Below are positions 43,933 to 59,600 of a stretch of DNA of 64,000 nt, one piece after another. The position numbers were made by a program, and so were the translations under genes. The notes under the pieces were generated by a model that saw nothing but the letters and a program-made list of their open reading frames with translations, did no database searches and was not told the origin of the DNA. The DNA lies in NCBI GenBank assembly GCA_964023275.1, contig OZ029927.1, positions 3,023,715 through 3,087,714 on the forward strand, read 5' to 3'. The stretch comes from Norana najaformis. Its lineage: Eukaryota > Annelida > Clitellata > Crassiclitellata > Hormogastridae. Numbering within the stretch: position 1 is the first letter of the stretch; each line of letters starts with the position of its first letter.

Positions 43933-46900
43933 GACACGAGAAACGATTTTTCTGGATACTCTAACCATTCAGATTCAAAAGGGCACAAAAGAAGAAGCTC
44001 CTACGCATACAGAAGAGGCTCTTCCAGGACGCTCCATATATATATTCTGGCGTGAAAGCATGATTTTAAGTTACAAGGCATATTTTTCTTTGAAGTATAT
44101 ATTCAAAAGATGGTAACATTTCATGCAAAGTCGAAAATAAACACTCCTCTTGATGCATACATAACAACATACACAAAAGATGCACATTTGAAATACAAAA
44201 GCCACTATTATTATCAAGTCCAAGCAAAACTACAGAATATCATACGGAGTACAGAAGTTACATGACGCACTGTCTCAGCCTCACACAAGTTGAACGAAAC
44301 TTACAACCACAGTGAAAATGCCAGTACCAAAAGAAAAGCACAGAAATCCAGAAATTCTTTGGAAGCTGAATGTTTCATTTTGAAATATTTATTCTTTGAA
44401 CTACAGTACAATCAAAAATTTTTCAATGTTTAACATATTCAGCAAAATGTTCTCATATCCTATAGGCCAACAGTGCTAAGCAATTTCCTGGACTCTAAGT
44501 TTATCCTTAAAACTCGAACCTCTGATCTTATTCTTACAATCACGAGGTCTTGTCCTGTAATCAGACTTGGGCTTTGATCATGTGGACAGAGCTTTTAATC
44601 AAGCTTTTCAATAACGGTTTTGGTTTTAAATTATGGTCTTATGATCCAGGGTTTTAGTCATGTTATTCAAGTTAGCGGCCAGGTGCCTTGGCGTTTTTAG
44701 AGCGGTGATGATTTCGGCCCTAAATCAATGATGCCTCACATAACTGGACATGCTAGAGATGCTGTATAAATTGTAGTGATTACAATTACATGGTTTTTGG
44801 CCTTGCAATCCAATCTTTTACCTTAATTTGTGGGTTTTGCGTGATCTTGAAATATATGGGTTACACGACTGGGTTTTGACCACAAGATCACATAGGTCTG
44901 GCTTTTTGCTTATTGGCCGTGTCCCTGTGTCGTGGGTTCTACACGACTGATTATGGGTCAGTACAGTGAGCTTGGCTTAGATCCTAGATTACATGGAAAA
45001 ACTGGTGCAACCAAAACTTTTGTGCAAACGATGGTGTCACACTTTAGCCTGTGACTAAAAACATTAATACCAAGTACATTCAATTGCTTTGGGTTAGATT
45101 TCCTATTGAGCATTTGGGTTTCTTACACAAGAGGAGCACAAAATACATTAACACAAATCCTCGACAACTGTGGGCTGTGGCAGTGTATTTTGAACTGGTT
45201 TAAACTGGGAGGTGGTGAGGATGGGTACTAGCATAGAAAGCATGGGTTTGTGCAAGAAGCTGTCAAATTTTGACTCGAAGAATTGCATTCATTTCAACTT
45301 CTCGCTCAAACTGAAAAGTCTTAGCACATGACAACTTTCACAAATGTATCAGTCCAGTGCTATTTCAAAATCCCTATAACCAAATACGACAGTTCTGTGA
45401 ATTTTGGTCCAAAATAACAGCTAAACTTGGCAATATAATCCACATATGCATGATGTTTTATCAATACTTTTCCAACTATATCCTCTTAAGCTTCTAGGTG
45501 TTGTCAACCAATTTACCCACTATCACCAAGATTTTAATAAATTAATATCATGACGCCTATGTCTAATACCATGCAAGAAATACTGCACTGGCTTCCTGTT
45601 CAAGAAATGATTCTAGCTTTCAGCTGTTTGCTCTGAACCACCCCAGCCTACAGCTGGATCAACAATCACTGTGTTACACTGTCTGTCCACGGGGATCTAT
45701 TGGTCCCTTGATTGCAAACACCTTTCTGGAACAACTGCACAGATATGCTGTTCTGATCCAAACAAATATTCAGTATACCTTACATCGATCCATTTTAGAT
45801 CTGTTAGATAACCATATACATGTAAACAGTAGTTTTAAGGTTCCTAAAACCTTCATTACATTGTTGACAAACATACATACTAGAGCTGTACTGAATAACA
45901 GTTTTTGCAATTTGGCCTATTAAATACTAATAATTCAACACACTATTCGGCCGAATACAAAGAGTAGATAATGGCAAATTTGAGTAAAAAACTAGGCATT
46001 AATATTTTTAAAATGTTAAATATAACTCAACTGTCTAGAGTCACTCAACTTCCCAAAGCCTGCAATCTAAATTTGTAATGTCTTTAGCTGTCATTACTGA
46101 TTAAGGACAGTTACGTTCAAAGACTAAATATTCAAAATTATCTTGTGAAATACAAATTCTTGCTAATCTTTTGTTTTCGGCTGCTAACTTACAATATGCC
46201 CAACCAGGATTGAGGTACAAAACAGGGCCCCACACTCTGCACATATCCAATAAATAAGTAAGTAAGTAATCAGTAACAGAAGCACATGCTCTCCATCAAT
46301 CGTACACGATGGATGAAGAGTGTATGGCAATCTGGAAACCTTAGAAAACCACGGCCTAATAATGCAATCTATCGTTGTGCATGAGCACAGCTGTGTAGAT
46401 CCCAACAATGCCGAGGTACACAATGTGGAAAATATGTGGACGCGTGGAAAACACATACTTAAAAGACAACTTGACACAAGTTGCTGTTTGTTTCCAATGC
46501 ATCTGAAGGAGTTTATACGGCGTAGCATACTTTTTCGTGAGGACGTTTTCTCTACAAATCTTACACGCATTGCAGTAACACACCCGATTGCGTAATTTAT
46601 TTAAGCAATAAAACTATTTTAAAAGACGTCTTGTGTTACTGTTAATCATGTAATTACTTCTTTTATTGGATAAATTTCTGCTGGGCGTGCAGTATTCTTA
46701 TATTCTTTCGCAATCTGGGATGGTGATATTGTTGATACTTTAGAGGCTGCAAGCATAAGATTACTGACAAAAGGCTTGGGAACATGTTCTCCGGTTTGGG
46801 TACATGCGCCCACTCTGTTGCCACCATATACATGGGTCTGAAGTTTTGGGTATGCAAGGTTCAGTTAGGGATATTTTAATTTCAGTTTCCAGCTTGCTGA

Positions 46901-49900
46901 AGTCTCATCACTGAAGCCCACTTAATTAAGGATGAGAGGAATCCCATCCTGACCAAAAATCAGAGTCATCTGAAAGCTTTGCAGAAGTGGTTTCTTTTGT
47001 GAAGGCTCCTTGAAAAAAAGTTGCTCAAAGTTTATTAAGTTTTCATTTTTGTCAAATGGACTTTCATATATTGATGCAGAACATTTCAAGTGCAAGATTT
47101 CACATTCATCAGCCCATACTCTAAATGACTATTTACAGCACTACTGTAAAACTTTTTTCGAATGGCCATAGCAACTTAAAATTTATGCCTTACAAGTGGT
47201 TCATGTGGCTTTGCTTGAATCTTTGTCCAGTTATCGTAAAATATTTCCCTAGTGGAATTCATATGTCTGTAGCCAAATGCATTCCTTAGAACACTTTATA
47301 GACTATGTAAGTTCAATTTAACAAAAATATAAGAAGTTAAAGATCGCTTTACTCAAAAAGTATCAAACTGAAAGTTAAAAGGATAGCTTAGATCAGCAGT
47401 GGAACTGCAAATGGAAGTGAAAATTTTACAAAGCACAATTACTATTAGTATGTGCTAGAGTTGATACGGTGCATTCTGATTCAAGAAACTATTAGGCCGA
47501 ATACAAATAAACTAATTGGAGCACTATTCGAATCCGAAGTGAATCAAATACAAATATTCGGTGCAGCTCTAATAAAGTCATACACATGTGTTTGCATATA
47601 TTCTTCTATACCTTTGTACCTTCAGTCTCATTCATTTTCATTGATTTCGTATCACCACTAGTGGCTATATGAATGGGGTCCATGCCATTTTTGGCCCCAC
47701 GTACAGACATTAGTACTGGCCAATTTGTTAACTGAACTCAAATGGGAATTTAAATCCCAAAACCTAAGTGGGACTCAGTGTGGCTCAATCCATTGAACCA
47801 ACCTTTGCCTTGCTAGACTCAGCTGGCGATACAAGGCCAATCATGAAAAAGGTCAAACAGGGCACAAAAAAGGTCACAAATGCCAATGACTAGCACAGTT
47901 ACTGCACACAAGTTAATCCATTTTCATCACAGAGCTTCTTGACTACTGTGTTACTGCACCAAAATAAAAAAAGGTGTAAAAAAAAAGGAAAGAAGGAACA
48001 AATATGTATATGTGAGTTGTCGTTGGAGATGCCACAGGTAAACCAGTAGCCAACAAATTTTTACAGCAACATAATCACCCCATCAAATTTCAACTCAACT
48101 GATTCAGGAGTTTTGGATTCATATGGGGGCCAAAATATGCCATTTCCTAAGGCTGAGCAAATCACTGTTAATGGCCTGTGATAACAATAATATAAATACA
48201 AATAATGATAATTCAAATTAGCAACACATTGTATTTCTTCATGATATATGGAAACAAAATTTTGTGGAATAACAAACTGTTCAGCAAACTGCACTATGGT
48301 GTGATTTCTACCAACACACCAATCTGAATGCCATGAGAACAAAGAACTTTACTGGTACTTGTAGACTGTTCATACATCCATTGACTAATTGAAGTTCCCT
48401 CAATACTGATCATTTGTTGAATTCAAAAATGTTGCTAAGCATCTGTACAAATCAAAATTCATATCATAATCAATTCAAAACCAAACACATCAAATTTTGT
48501 TCTAATAATTCAACCAGAAATCGTTCAAAATAAATGTTACTTAGCTACAGAATTGTTAATACCTGCTTTGGTGATAAAATAAAGTTTAAAACCTGCTTAC
48601 ATGTGAGTTACTTTTAAAATATGCTTGAAAAGTTTGGTATAAAGTCATTAAGCAGCCAAATTAGTTTATTTTTCAGCCCAGAACTTCAAAGTAAAAACTC
48701 TGAAATTCCAATTTCTTCTTTTAAAGCTGGTTACAGTTGTGACATTGACAGAACTCGTAGCCTTAGATTTGTTGTAAACGTGAATTTCACAAAATATGGA
48801 TGAGACTTGGAAACGAACCACATGGTCACTTGTCACAGCATATAATCTGGATATGCATTCACAGCTTCACGAAGAACAGAGCCTCAAAATGACATTTGAA
48901 ACTTGCCAATTTTGAAACCCTGAGGTAACACTCTTGTTTAAAACTGTGAAAAACTCTTCAGAAGCATGGTTAAGGTTAATCATAGTTTCAATTAAGTACA
49001 AATACAATCACATAAACTGACAAATAGAATAATGACAATTTATTGGCATCAGCAGTAGCAAACAAATCTAGTCCTTTCCACTCACTAGAATGTCATCATA
49101 TAACATCAAGCCCCTTGGCAAGTGTTTTCACTTGAAGCAACCTTTGACTTATGTCTTCTTCATTATGACAACCGTACTATATATATACACATAATTAATT
49201 GTAATTGTAATCTGACATTTTTAAAGCACCACTTCAAGAATAGATTAGATTAGTCATGGCGCATAACAAGTCATAGCGTTATCATTATGATAATGGTGCT
49301 ATGTAAGTCATTAGATTAGATTAGTTATAGCACACTTAGACATTTTGGTTTTGGCCATGGTTTGAGCAAAAATGAAACTCTTCATGTTAGTTTCTCTCTG
49401 TTCTCCTCAGCACTCTTTTTTTATTTAACCTAACTCCTCACTCCTCTGTGACAAAAATCGTTACATTTCCAGCTTCATCCAATCTTTAATCTTTACATTA
49501 CAATAACAATGCCATAAAATTACACTTCAGTACAACAAAACCAAAGGTCAGAATCACACGCGATTGAAGAATCAACTTAACTACACAAAAAACCTTAACA
49601 CATTCCGGCATCATTGAATCCCAAAATTTACACCGAAAATGACCAACTTTCATAATGACATACAGACTAATGTTAGATAATCAGGGCACAAAACAAACGC
49701 TGTCTTAAACAGGCAGATGATTATCGATGGACAGATCTCTTCTTTATAAAGCAGAAAGAGCTCTTTCCAGAAGATTTTTCTCTAAAACAATTTTTCAGAA
49801 AAATGAAAAAACGCTATAACATTTAACGTGATTATCAGAATGATTTAACTTTTATCATATCATAACAGTCAACAGGTCACTGCAGGAAACAGGGTTTAGC

Positions 49901-50479
49901 ATGTCATAAAAAACCCGAACTCTTTCTAAACCAAGTAATATGAATCCAACCAAGATATGATCTTGCTAAAGGCTCCTGATTATCCCTCATAAACACTGAT
50001 GCGAGGTGTAGTAGCTGATGCACCATGATATCTATCCAAGATAAACAAATGCTACCTCATTATTTTACAACGCTGATCTTGCTAGATAAAACATATTGAA
50101 ACAAAAGCTTGCTTAACTTTAGACAATGTAGAAGACGCTGCAATTAATTTCGCTCAGCACGTACAGATGAACAAATATCACTGAAAAGCAATAATCCTGG
50201 CCCACCCACAAGACTGCAGGTGCAAGTTAACATATTACAAGGAATTAAGTATTTACGTCATAAAAATTAGAAGCACGATTTGTTAACAACAGGTAGCAAC
50301 CTTCTCAGCAGCAGAGACATAAAAAGATGAGCAAATCCTAAAATGATTCCGAAGTTTAAGTGACGACTGCTTCAGAATTTATCACAAATGCTAGAACGTG
50401 ACATGCAAATCATCACATATGCGCGAGTTTACGAGCACAGGTCAAGACGTCAAGCTCAGCCAGTTTCATCTGAGTGCTC
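43933..50479. other. Long region without a recognised gene; retroelement relics
   Basis: Pieces recognised: a plus-strand retroelement end at 44745-44795 ('gctgtataaattgtagtgattacaattac'), a plus-strand LINE coding relic at 45570-45740 (LHWLPVQ, SVHGDLLVPL), a tRNA-like SINE read on minus at 47690-47800 ('ggttcaatggattgagcc' with 'gggatttaaattccc'), a minus-strand LINE end at 49196-49245, and an (ATTAG) tail at 49310-49325. The part nearest 50480 should include the endophilin 3' UTR; minus-strand AATAAA motifs occur near 49420 and 49039. Confidence 0.4.
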
Positions 50480-50679
50480 CTAATGTGGAAGATCGACTAG
50501 GATCTTGACGTATGTCACTGGGAAAAACCCGGACTTTCCATTAATCGAGCCTTCTAGCCAGTTCTCATCGATACGACTCAGGAGGTTAATGATGTCACCC
50601 TCCTTAAAGCCAAGTTCTCCTTCGTTTTCTGGGTCAAAATCGTACATCGCTTCAGCACGGGGCTGTGGCTTCCCATTTG
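50480..50679 (-). CDS. EndoA: Endophilin A exon: SH3 domain and stop
   Basis: Acceptor cttatattctag; starts in phase 1 (G|CA joins to GCA). Residues [20 protein letters not shown] hold the RT loop, DENW the conserved Trp, and GFFPVTYV the Pro and Tyr of the ligand groove. It ends with TAG at 50480-50482. Confidence 0.95.
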
Positions 50680-53600
50680 CTAGAATATAAGAAGAACAAA
50701 CAATCAACACAAGTTTTTCTGTGTTGGTGCCACTTAAAAACTTTCAAATTCCGACCAATTAGTTTAATGAGATTCTAGAGACTATCAATGCTACTAATTC
50801 TACTCTCTAATTCTGTGTACTAATTCTACTCTCTAATGGATGAGTGGTAAGAATTAACATATAAATGCAGTAATAATAAACCTCTTAGACAGCAAGGCTA
50901 ACATTTCAGCCTTTCACCACGAAAACCAAGAGTTTTTAATAAAGTGTATCAAGTGAAATTGAAAATTCACTCTCAAGCATTCTATGGCATAAGAGAAATC
51001 TGTCTGGTTGTTTAAATTCTGTTGCTGTACTTGCACTTCAACTGTAAGATCTTTCAACCTCTAAAGCCGATTGCTGGCAATAGCATGCAGTCAGAGAAAT
51101 CACGTTAGCCTACAGTCATCCCAAAGGTGACGTGCATGACATTAAGCAGTTTGGGTAGCATGACAGCCAAGTGGAACTTCTCTGACCTTCTGCTTCTGGG
51201 TTCTTGGTTTAATTTTCGGAGAGTTGTGTCAAATTAACAATCCATGCAACTCAAGAGGAATGGCTTAAATCAACAGTGAATCAGTTGTTTTCAATCAAAC
51301 AAAGCCTCTTTTTCAATCAAACAAAGCCTCTGTCATTACAATCGCATGCTTAGTTTCCTTTAAGCGTTCCATAAGAGACGTCCAACAACACTCAGACCAT
51401 GCAACATACAGAAGTGGAAAACTAAAACATGAAACAATGGTAAACGAACAAGCATTGTCTATCGTTCATAAAGTACTGAAAACAAAGAACAAACTCTGAA
51501 ATTATATAGCACCAGTTCAAGGAAAATATCAAGCTGTTTTCCCAGTCTGATCTTCAACCAACTCTGGAATATGAAGGCAGATTAAAAAATAAAGTGACCG
51601 TAAATACACAATGCCCATTAAACCCATTTTTCTTACCCGGTTTTGCACTTTTGTTCACAGTACTGTAAACTGGTTCGTCGTTAAAATCAAGCAGGTTCTC
51701 ATTGTTGTCTTGAACAAAAACCACATTCACATGCACAAAAAATTCCATTTTTTGTTAGCATTCAAGCGACGAAAAGCTTAATTCTTTCAATATCAAAATT
51801 CATTTTAAAAACTTTCAACACAGTTTCCCTAAGTCTTGATTTCTCTTGGAAATGTTATTTATAGATAAAAATGTTAACATAAATTTGAATTCGAGTAAAT
51901 TCAAATTTAGTAAACAAAGCATTTACAAAGTGACAAACTGTACATGTTCCAACACAAACACCACTAGACTGTTTTCTAATGATCATCACTGCTACACAAA
52001 TTTTGATTTTGCTTATTTGGAAAGATGAATCCCACATTTGATCAAGCTTTCAAATGTGGCTTCATCATAACACAGTCTAATTATAATGTGGCAACTGATA
52101 CGAATGGCTCTCAAAGACAGTGATATAAGAAGGGTCCAGTGTAAATATATAATTGTATATGCCCATGCAGTGTAAACAGTAACACAGTCAAAAACTTTGT
52201 TGTCACCTTAAAGTAGATAAATAAGTAAGTAGTGCATCAGTTAATACCTCATATGCCCATTGGCTGAACAAGGTATGGTTGAGGTCTACCTAAAGCTAAA
52301 CTGTCAGCAATGTTTTAGTATTCAAAAAATTACTGACATTCAAACTTGCTTTTGCATTTCAGCCATAAACATATGCTATTAGCAAGTTAATAAGTCTGCG
52401 CTGTGTGAAACTATATTTCCTCATAATTTGAAATAATTTCCAATGCAAAATTTTGTTTTTGAATCTTCTCAATTAGTTTTTTTTCATTTTATTTCAATGA
52501 CTACTTAGCCAACAGTGAAAGGGTGTCACTGTACCCAACTGCATCCAAATACAAAGCTCTGTTGCAGATCCAGAGCAAAAATGGGCTTCGTGTTTATCTG
52601 AAAAAAGGCCATAAACTCCAGACAATGGACTTGGTTCTCACATGCCCACAGTACAAGAGTCATCAGCTGCTCCAGCATTCCAGTGAAAATAGGTTGGCCA
52701 CAAATGTCCAGGCTGAATTAGGAGGAGGACCAGATAGGTATATTTGGCCTTAGCCATGGCACACACCTCAGAAACGGTTTAGCGACCCTTGTATGCCAGA
52801 AAATGAGGAAACAAAAAAAGTTAGAAAATGAAATCACTAGTACGTGATTTGCGGCTGTCTTGCTAAGTTGCACTTTTTTAGAACTGTCACCCACATTTCA
52901 CTGACTTTGATAAGTACTTAAAGGCCCTACATAAATATTCTGATACATGTGTGAATGCACGTAGGATGCACCTGTATACATATGCTTCCGTTTAAACCTC
53001 ACAAAGATGTTGACATAATCTATTTAAAAGATTTAAAAAGGTATGTCATCACACAACATGAGGACAACATGAGCTGCTCTGCTCCTTCTATTTTAAAGGG
53101 AACAAATTTAGCTGCTTGTGAAACTCCACAAACACAAATGAAACTACTAAATCCAGGTGGGAGCAATTTCTATAAAATATTCTAGCCCATCTTCTGTGAA
53201 GTTACCTTCCCACTGATTTACATAATACATTAACCTTTAGTCATTTCAAGATTGAAATTAAAAGTTACTTCATCGATATGTATCAGGATGGACGCTATCA
53301 GTGGTAACGTGTTTGCTTAATGTACCATTTTGATAATTGATATCTGGATCACACCAGTGTTAATTTTGCAGTGCACTATTGTTCTTCACATTGCTGTCAT
53401 GTAGAGAGCTGAATTAACTTCTAAAGTCAACGAAACCTAAATTTGAAAATAGGGCAATCGAGTCCAATGTCGATTCGTCGACCCTTTTCGATTGACCTAT
53501 TGACCTCAGCAACAATTCATTTGCATTTGATTATTTAAAAATGTAAAAACTGTACAGATTTGATGTTGATGATGACAAGTCAATAAATGGCTATTTGATT

Positions 53601-56600
53601 CAATTCAGAATTACTGACATCATGCAGCACTATCATCACTGCACCAGAACACATTCCACATGAACATCATTAGGACAACAGAAGCAGAAACAATGCAGCA
53701 GCAGCAGCAGCAGCAAACATGAAATGATGGAGACTGACAGAGGAACATGCACAAACAAACCAGTGAACTTAAAAACTAACCGCAAGAATAGGCTCTCAGA
53801 CATCAGACGTGCCAAATCCCATGCAAGCAGTTTAATCATGCTTTTGGACATAGAGACTAGAACCCTTATAACAGCAAGCAAGCAAGACAAAGCTTATCAA
53901 ACAGCCATTTGGAAATTAAGCAAAAATGCCAAATAATTGCCAGAAAATGTCAAGGCCACATGATTTAACCTCCAGTGCTTTCCTCAGGCAGTGTGCCTAT
54001 TAAGCCCTTTATTTCTTTGAACTGTCAATTCATCTTAAAATGTGAACAGAACCAGAGCCAGTCAACCCCAAAATCTGAAACTGTCTCGGAACTCTTTCAA
54101 GGTCTAAAGGGATCTGCCCCTGTCATGTGTCATTCTTCATCCTCGATGCTACGTGCTTCAGGAACCCTGACCATGCTGTCATCTTCCAAATCGAGTTGGG
54201 AATCTATTGATAAGGTTCTGCATGTGTGTGTGCCAACTCACCATTGGTGACTCTTCTAGTTACCTGAGCACTGTTTACTAACAAATGAACGTTCTGTTCT
54301 TAATGTCATTTAACGTCATTAAGGCAAACCTAAAGAGCATCTCCAATTAGTTTCTTGTGAACTGGTGCTATACAAATTTCTGATTACAATTACAACTACA
54401 ATGTGCATAAGAATCAGGTCACTGTTTAAGCTCATTCTTACGCCATTCCAAACTTCCAGAATGCCACACAGTTTCAGTTGACCAGTCATTCCAGAACTGG
54501 ATACCTAGAAAACTCTTAAAATCTCCCTAATCTGTCTTCATCTGTCCATTCAGCAATTGAAAACAGTTCTGTTCAACAACGGTTCTTTTCTGTTCAGCTG
54601 GGAGTACCGTGGAAATCAAGTCATAAAAATTACAAATTGCTTAGCATTACAGATATTTTTAAAAATCTTATCACTGAATTTTTAATGTTACTTACTCTTT
54701 GCTGTAACGCTGTTGGTTGCCTTGTATTCTGTGAACGAATCAAAAGGATCCACACTGTGTGACTGATATGATTGGTCGGATCCAGATGAGCGGAATGATG
54801 TCACTCGTTTTGATACATGTTCCTTCCGAGGCCTAGAAGAAGCTTCGGTGCTTCTATACAATCACAGAATCAATGTAACAAATTACTAACATTGCTTCTC
54901 AAATTACTAACATTACTTCTTAAATTCAGGCTTGGTAATTTTAGAACAGATTAAAATGAAGCTTTAAAATGCTATCAATTCAAGATATTCAGTTTTACCT
55001 TGAAATCCCTAAACAATTTCTCTAAAATGCCAGTATCCTAGTTTTTTTCACATATGCCATGCTACCTATGCCACCTATACCACCAGCACCACCACCAACT
55101 ACTCCTTATCCTCCTGTTTCTCCACCACTACTACTACCACAGCCGCCACTGCTGTTGCCACCACCAACCCCACCACCACCACCAAATGATATGAAGACGT
55201 ACACGGCTTCTGTTAAGTTCTTACTTTCGTTTAAGTGAATCTAGCAGAGCCTCGAGAATATCGACAGATGTTTGATGGAAGTTCCTCTCGGCTTCAATGA
55301 ATGATGCCAGTTGTGATATTTGCTCTTCCTGTCAAGGCAACAACAACGTCGTCACAAGGATCCATCAAATCATTTACCAAATGATTATTCTTACAGCAGA
55401 AATGAGTTCATTATGAAAAATTGCCTCACCCACAAAGATGTTTGCACAACTCAATACAGGTCTTGAGGCTTGGTGACTGTGCAGAACCATCATAGGCTTT
55501 CATGCAACACGATGGTCACAAAGATTATGATATCAGCTAATCAGAATAATATAAAGGATTGTACTTAGACAGGATCCAGGGTCAGATGAACTCACGTCGT
55601 TTTCCAGGAGGTTGTGCATGGCAGTTTCCGCAAGCTGTTTGCTTTCTTCAAATTTCTCTTCCGCAACGCGAACTTCTTCATCTGCTGCTGGTGTTGCTGA
55701 AACAAGGACATCTTCATAACAAAACACTTCCAATCCAAATGATTGCAAATTATATCCACACACACAAACAAAAACACACACACAGTCATAAGCTATAAAG
55801 ACCCACAAACAGGGTAGCATTTGGTATGTATCAGTGTATTTGAGTACTACGCAAATGACTGTTAACACTTCGGTCTTTCACCAAAGCAGAAAGAGCAGCA
55901 TAGCAGACAGAGTAGCAACAACTTCTCATTTAGCGGTGGAGCAGATGCCACTGTTGGATAACTTTCAAATCAATTACCATAGCACCGATAACTGATGCTA
56001 AAAGAGATGCACACTACAGTATATGCATTGGTATGTGTTGCCTTTCTGGAAAGAATTACACTTTGCTCCCTTCCCATACCTGCTCTCCATTTCTCACCAT
56101 TTCCTTCCTTCATAATTCATGAAAATATTGGGAAGGTACCAAGATTTAGCCATTGATGCAGTGATAAGCACTGACACACTTTCATAATCATTATTTTGAA
56201 TATCATCTGAATATGCATAAATATGCATGCATGTATGTATGCTACTATGTTGTATGTATGCATTTATGCATGCAGGTAAGTAAGTAATTAAGTAATGCAT
56301 TTGTTAGCATGCATGCATCTTGACAATCATTTTAATACTGCTTTTTTGATTACTCCTCAAAAGTGCTGCACTAGCTAACTTAAGAGGCGCTAAAGCTCAT
56401 TAAGAACATGTTCATCCACAAGCAAATAATGCTCAGATAACCAGAAAATGTCACCACCACCAGAGGTGACTTTTCCAGTTAGTCGAGCAACAGCAGTGAT
56501 ACCATTTAATGCCAACCATCAGTCAGTGGTGCTAAGCAACTGTGTGTGAAAGACTTGCTTCAAGTCCTTACACAGTGAGGGATTGAACCCCTACAGTTCA

Positions 56601-59600
56601 TGCTAAAAGGTGAAAGCTCAACCGAATGACCACCGTGTCACACACACACAGCCAGCAAACCACTGCCGCACAAGTACCATGATAAAATCTATAGAATACC
56701 ATAATTAAATCAGATACGACATTTTCTGTGCAATCAGCCACGCTAAAATAATAATATCACAGTCTACCCACCACCAGACAACACAAACAGATTCAGTCTG
56801 AACATCAAGAAATAGAAGTGCAACATTTCTAAATCATGTCGTTAGTAACACTGATACTGCTACTTACAACAATAAACACTAAATCACAGGACTCGGTTAC
56901 TCATGACTCATTCATGTATCGTTTATGTATCATTCATTCTCACGCTGTTATGCGCACAAACTCGAATCTACTTGCAACAATTTTCATTTATAACCCAAAA
57001 TATGATATTATGACACAGTTGGGGCACATATCTCAATTTTAATTCAAATAAAGAATATGACATCATTGTAACATCGTATTTAATGAGGCTTCAAAAGGAG
57101 GCAGCTTTATGCCAAGGCTCCACTGTGCATTGTTCAAATTAGACCCAATTCTAAATAGCAGACATGAAAAACAGGCTCTCGATGGAATTACTGCATTGCT
57201 CCACTTATCAAAACTGGGTCATCAACAATCGAAACAATTATCAAAAGAATCTAAACAATTAACATACATGCCAAGCCATGCAACCTCTATGGAAAGTTTA
57301 CCAAGGCTAACTGCAACCCATTCCATGGAAAGGTTGATATAATTAACTACATTCGTATTCTCTTTGACGAAACCAATTAAAACACAGACTTCTGCAAAAG
57401 CAAGGACTCTAAGTTGCAAACATTCACCATGCTGCTGCAATCACTTCCACATCTTCCAAGCAATTTTTCTATCTTAGGTTTACAAAGCTATTTATTACAC
57501 TCATGAGAGTATTAATGGTGAATGCAAAACAGATGCAGAAACTTGCTTTCAGGCATATTCTAACTGGCAATAATGTACAATAACGGTGGCTTATATCCAT
57601 CCAGCTTGGCCTTTATTTATGGCAGCCTCACTCTAGGTTACAATCCAAGCTTCAGTATCAGACATCACAAGCCATTTGTCAAACTTTCGTCTGTCCTTTT
57701 AAACATATAATCTGCAGAAGAAAAACTCCTCCCAAAACATCAGACTATCTGATAATGTTTGCAAAATCTACGTTAAACTTAAAGTAAATGCAGTTGGGTA
57801 AATTTTCTGATCGAAATTATCTAGATGGAATTTGAAGCACAAAACACTAGACAATACAAAGTAGGTAAAGCAATGATCCACAGCTCATGCTGAAGGACCA
57901 TGAAACTTCTGCTGAAATATCCACCAGCAGGCAAACATTATAATAATCAAACCCTTTGACCGACAAATGGAAAACTGTAAGCTTTTCTTTAAAATCACCA
58001 TCTCAACTGTGAGGGAATAGGAAATTTTAAGCTTTCCTTTACAATCACAACTGTATCTGTGAGGAAAAACGAAAATTTCAGCTTTACTTTAAAATGACAA
58101 TCGTATTTGTGAGGAAAAATGAAAAGTTAAGCTTTTCTTTAAAATGACAATCGTATCTGTGAGGAAAAACGAAAATTTAAGCCTTTCTTTAAAATAACAA
58201 TTTAACTGTGAGGTAAAAGAAAATTTTAAGCTTTTCTTTAAAATCACAGTTGTAACTGTGAGGGAAAAAGGAAAATAGCAAGCTCTTCTTTAAAATCACA
58301 ACCTTAACTATAAAAGCCTTTCCCAAAAGAATACTGAAAATTGTAAGCTCATTTCTACATCCTGATGTAACCCAATCAGATCTAATTTACAGGCAAAGTA
58401 AAGTATCAGTACCATAGCACCAAGACAATAACGCACTACGCATCAATCAATGATCTAGATAAAAACAACCAAGAAAATAATGCACTACGCATCAATCAAT
58501 GATCTAGATAAAAACAACCAAGACAATAATGCACTACGCATCAATCAATGATCTAGATAAAAACAACCAAGAAAATAATGCACTACGCATCAATCAATGA
58601 TCTAGATAAAAACAACCAAGAAAATAATGCACTACGCATCAATCAATGATCTAGATAAAAACAACCAAGACAATAATGCACTACGCATCAATCAATGATC
58701 TAGATAAAAACAACCAAGAAAATAATGCACTACGCATCAATCAATGATCTAGATAAAAACAACCAAGACAATAATGCACTACGCATCAATCAATGATCTA
58801 GATAAAAACAACCAAGACAATAACGCACTACGCATCAATCAATGATCTAGATAAAAACAACCAAGACAATAATGCACTACGCATCAATCAATGATCTAGA
58901 TAAAAACAACCAAGAAAATAATGCACTACGCATCAATCAATGATCTAGATAAAAACAACCAAGACAATAAGGCACTACGCATCAATCAATGATCTAGATA
59001 AAAACAACCAAGACAATAATGCACTACGCATCAATCAATGATCTAGATAAAAACAACCAAGAAAATAATGCACTACGCATCAATCAATGATCTAGATAAA
59101 AACAACCAAGACAATAACGCACTACGCATCAATCAATGATCTAGATAAAAACAACCAAGACAATAACGCACTACGCATCAATCAATGATCTAGATAAAAA
59201 CAACCAAGACAATAACGCACTACGCATCAATCAATGATCTAGATAAAAACAACCAAGAAAATAATGCACTACGCATCAATCAATGATCTAGATAAAAACA
59301 ACCAAGACAATAATGCACTACTATACGCATCAATCAATGATCTAGATAAAAACAACCAAGAAAATAATGCACTACGCATCAATCAATGATCTAGATAAAA
59401 ACAACCAAGACAATAATGCACTACGCATCAATCAATGATCTAGATAAAAACAACCAAGAAAATAATGCACTACGCATCAATCAATGATCTAGATAAAAAC
59501 AACCAAGAAAATAATGCACTACGCATCAATCAATGATCTAGATAAAAACAACCAAGACAATAATGCACTACGCATCAATCAATGATCTAGATAAAAACAA

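Noticed and set aside
53700-53715. Poly-Gln-like (CAG)n coding repeat
   Set aside because: Only about six CAG units in an intron of the endophilin gene, with no surrounding exon signals.
56520-56650. Genuine tRNA gene on the minus strand
   Set aside because: Same reason: promoter boxes without a cloverleaf.
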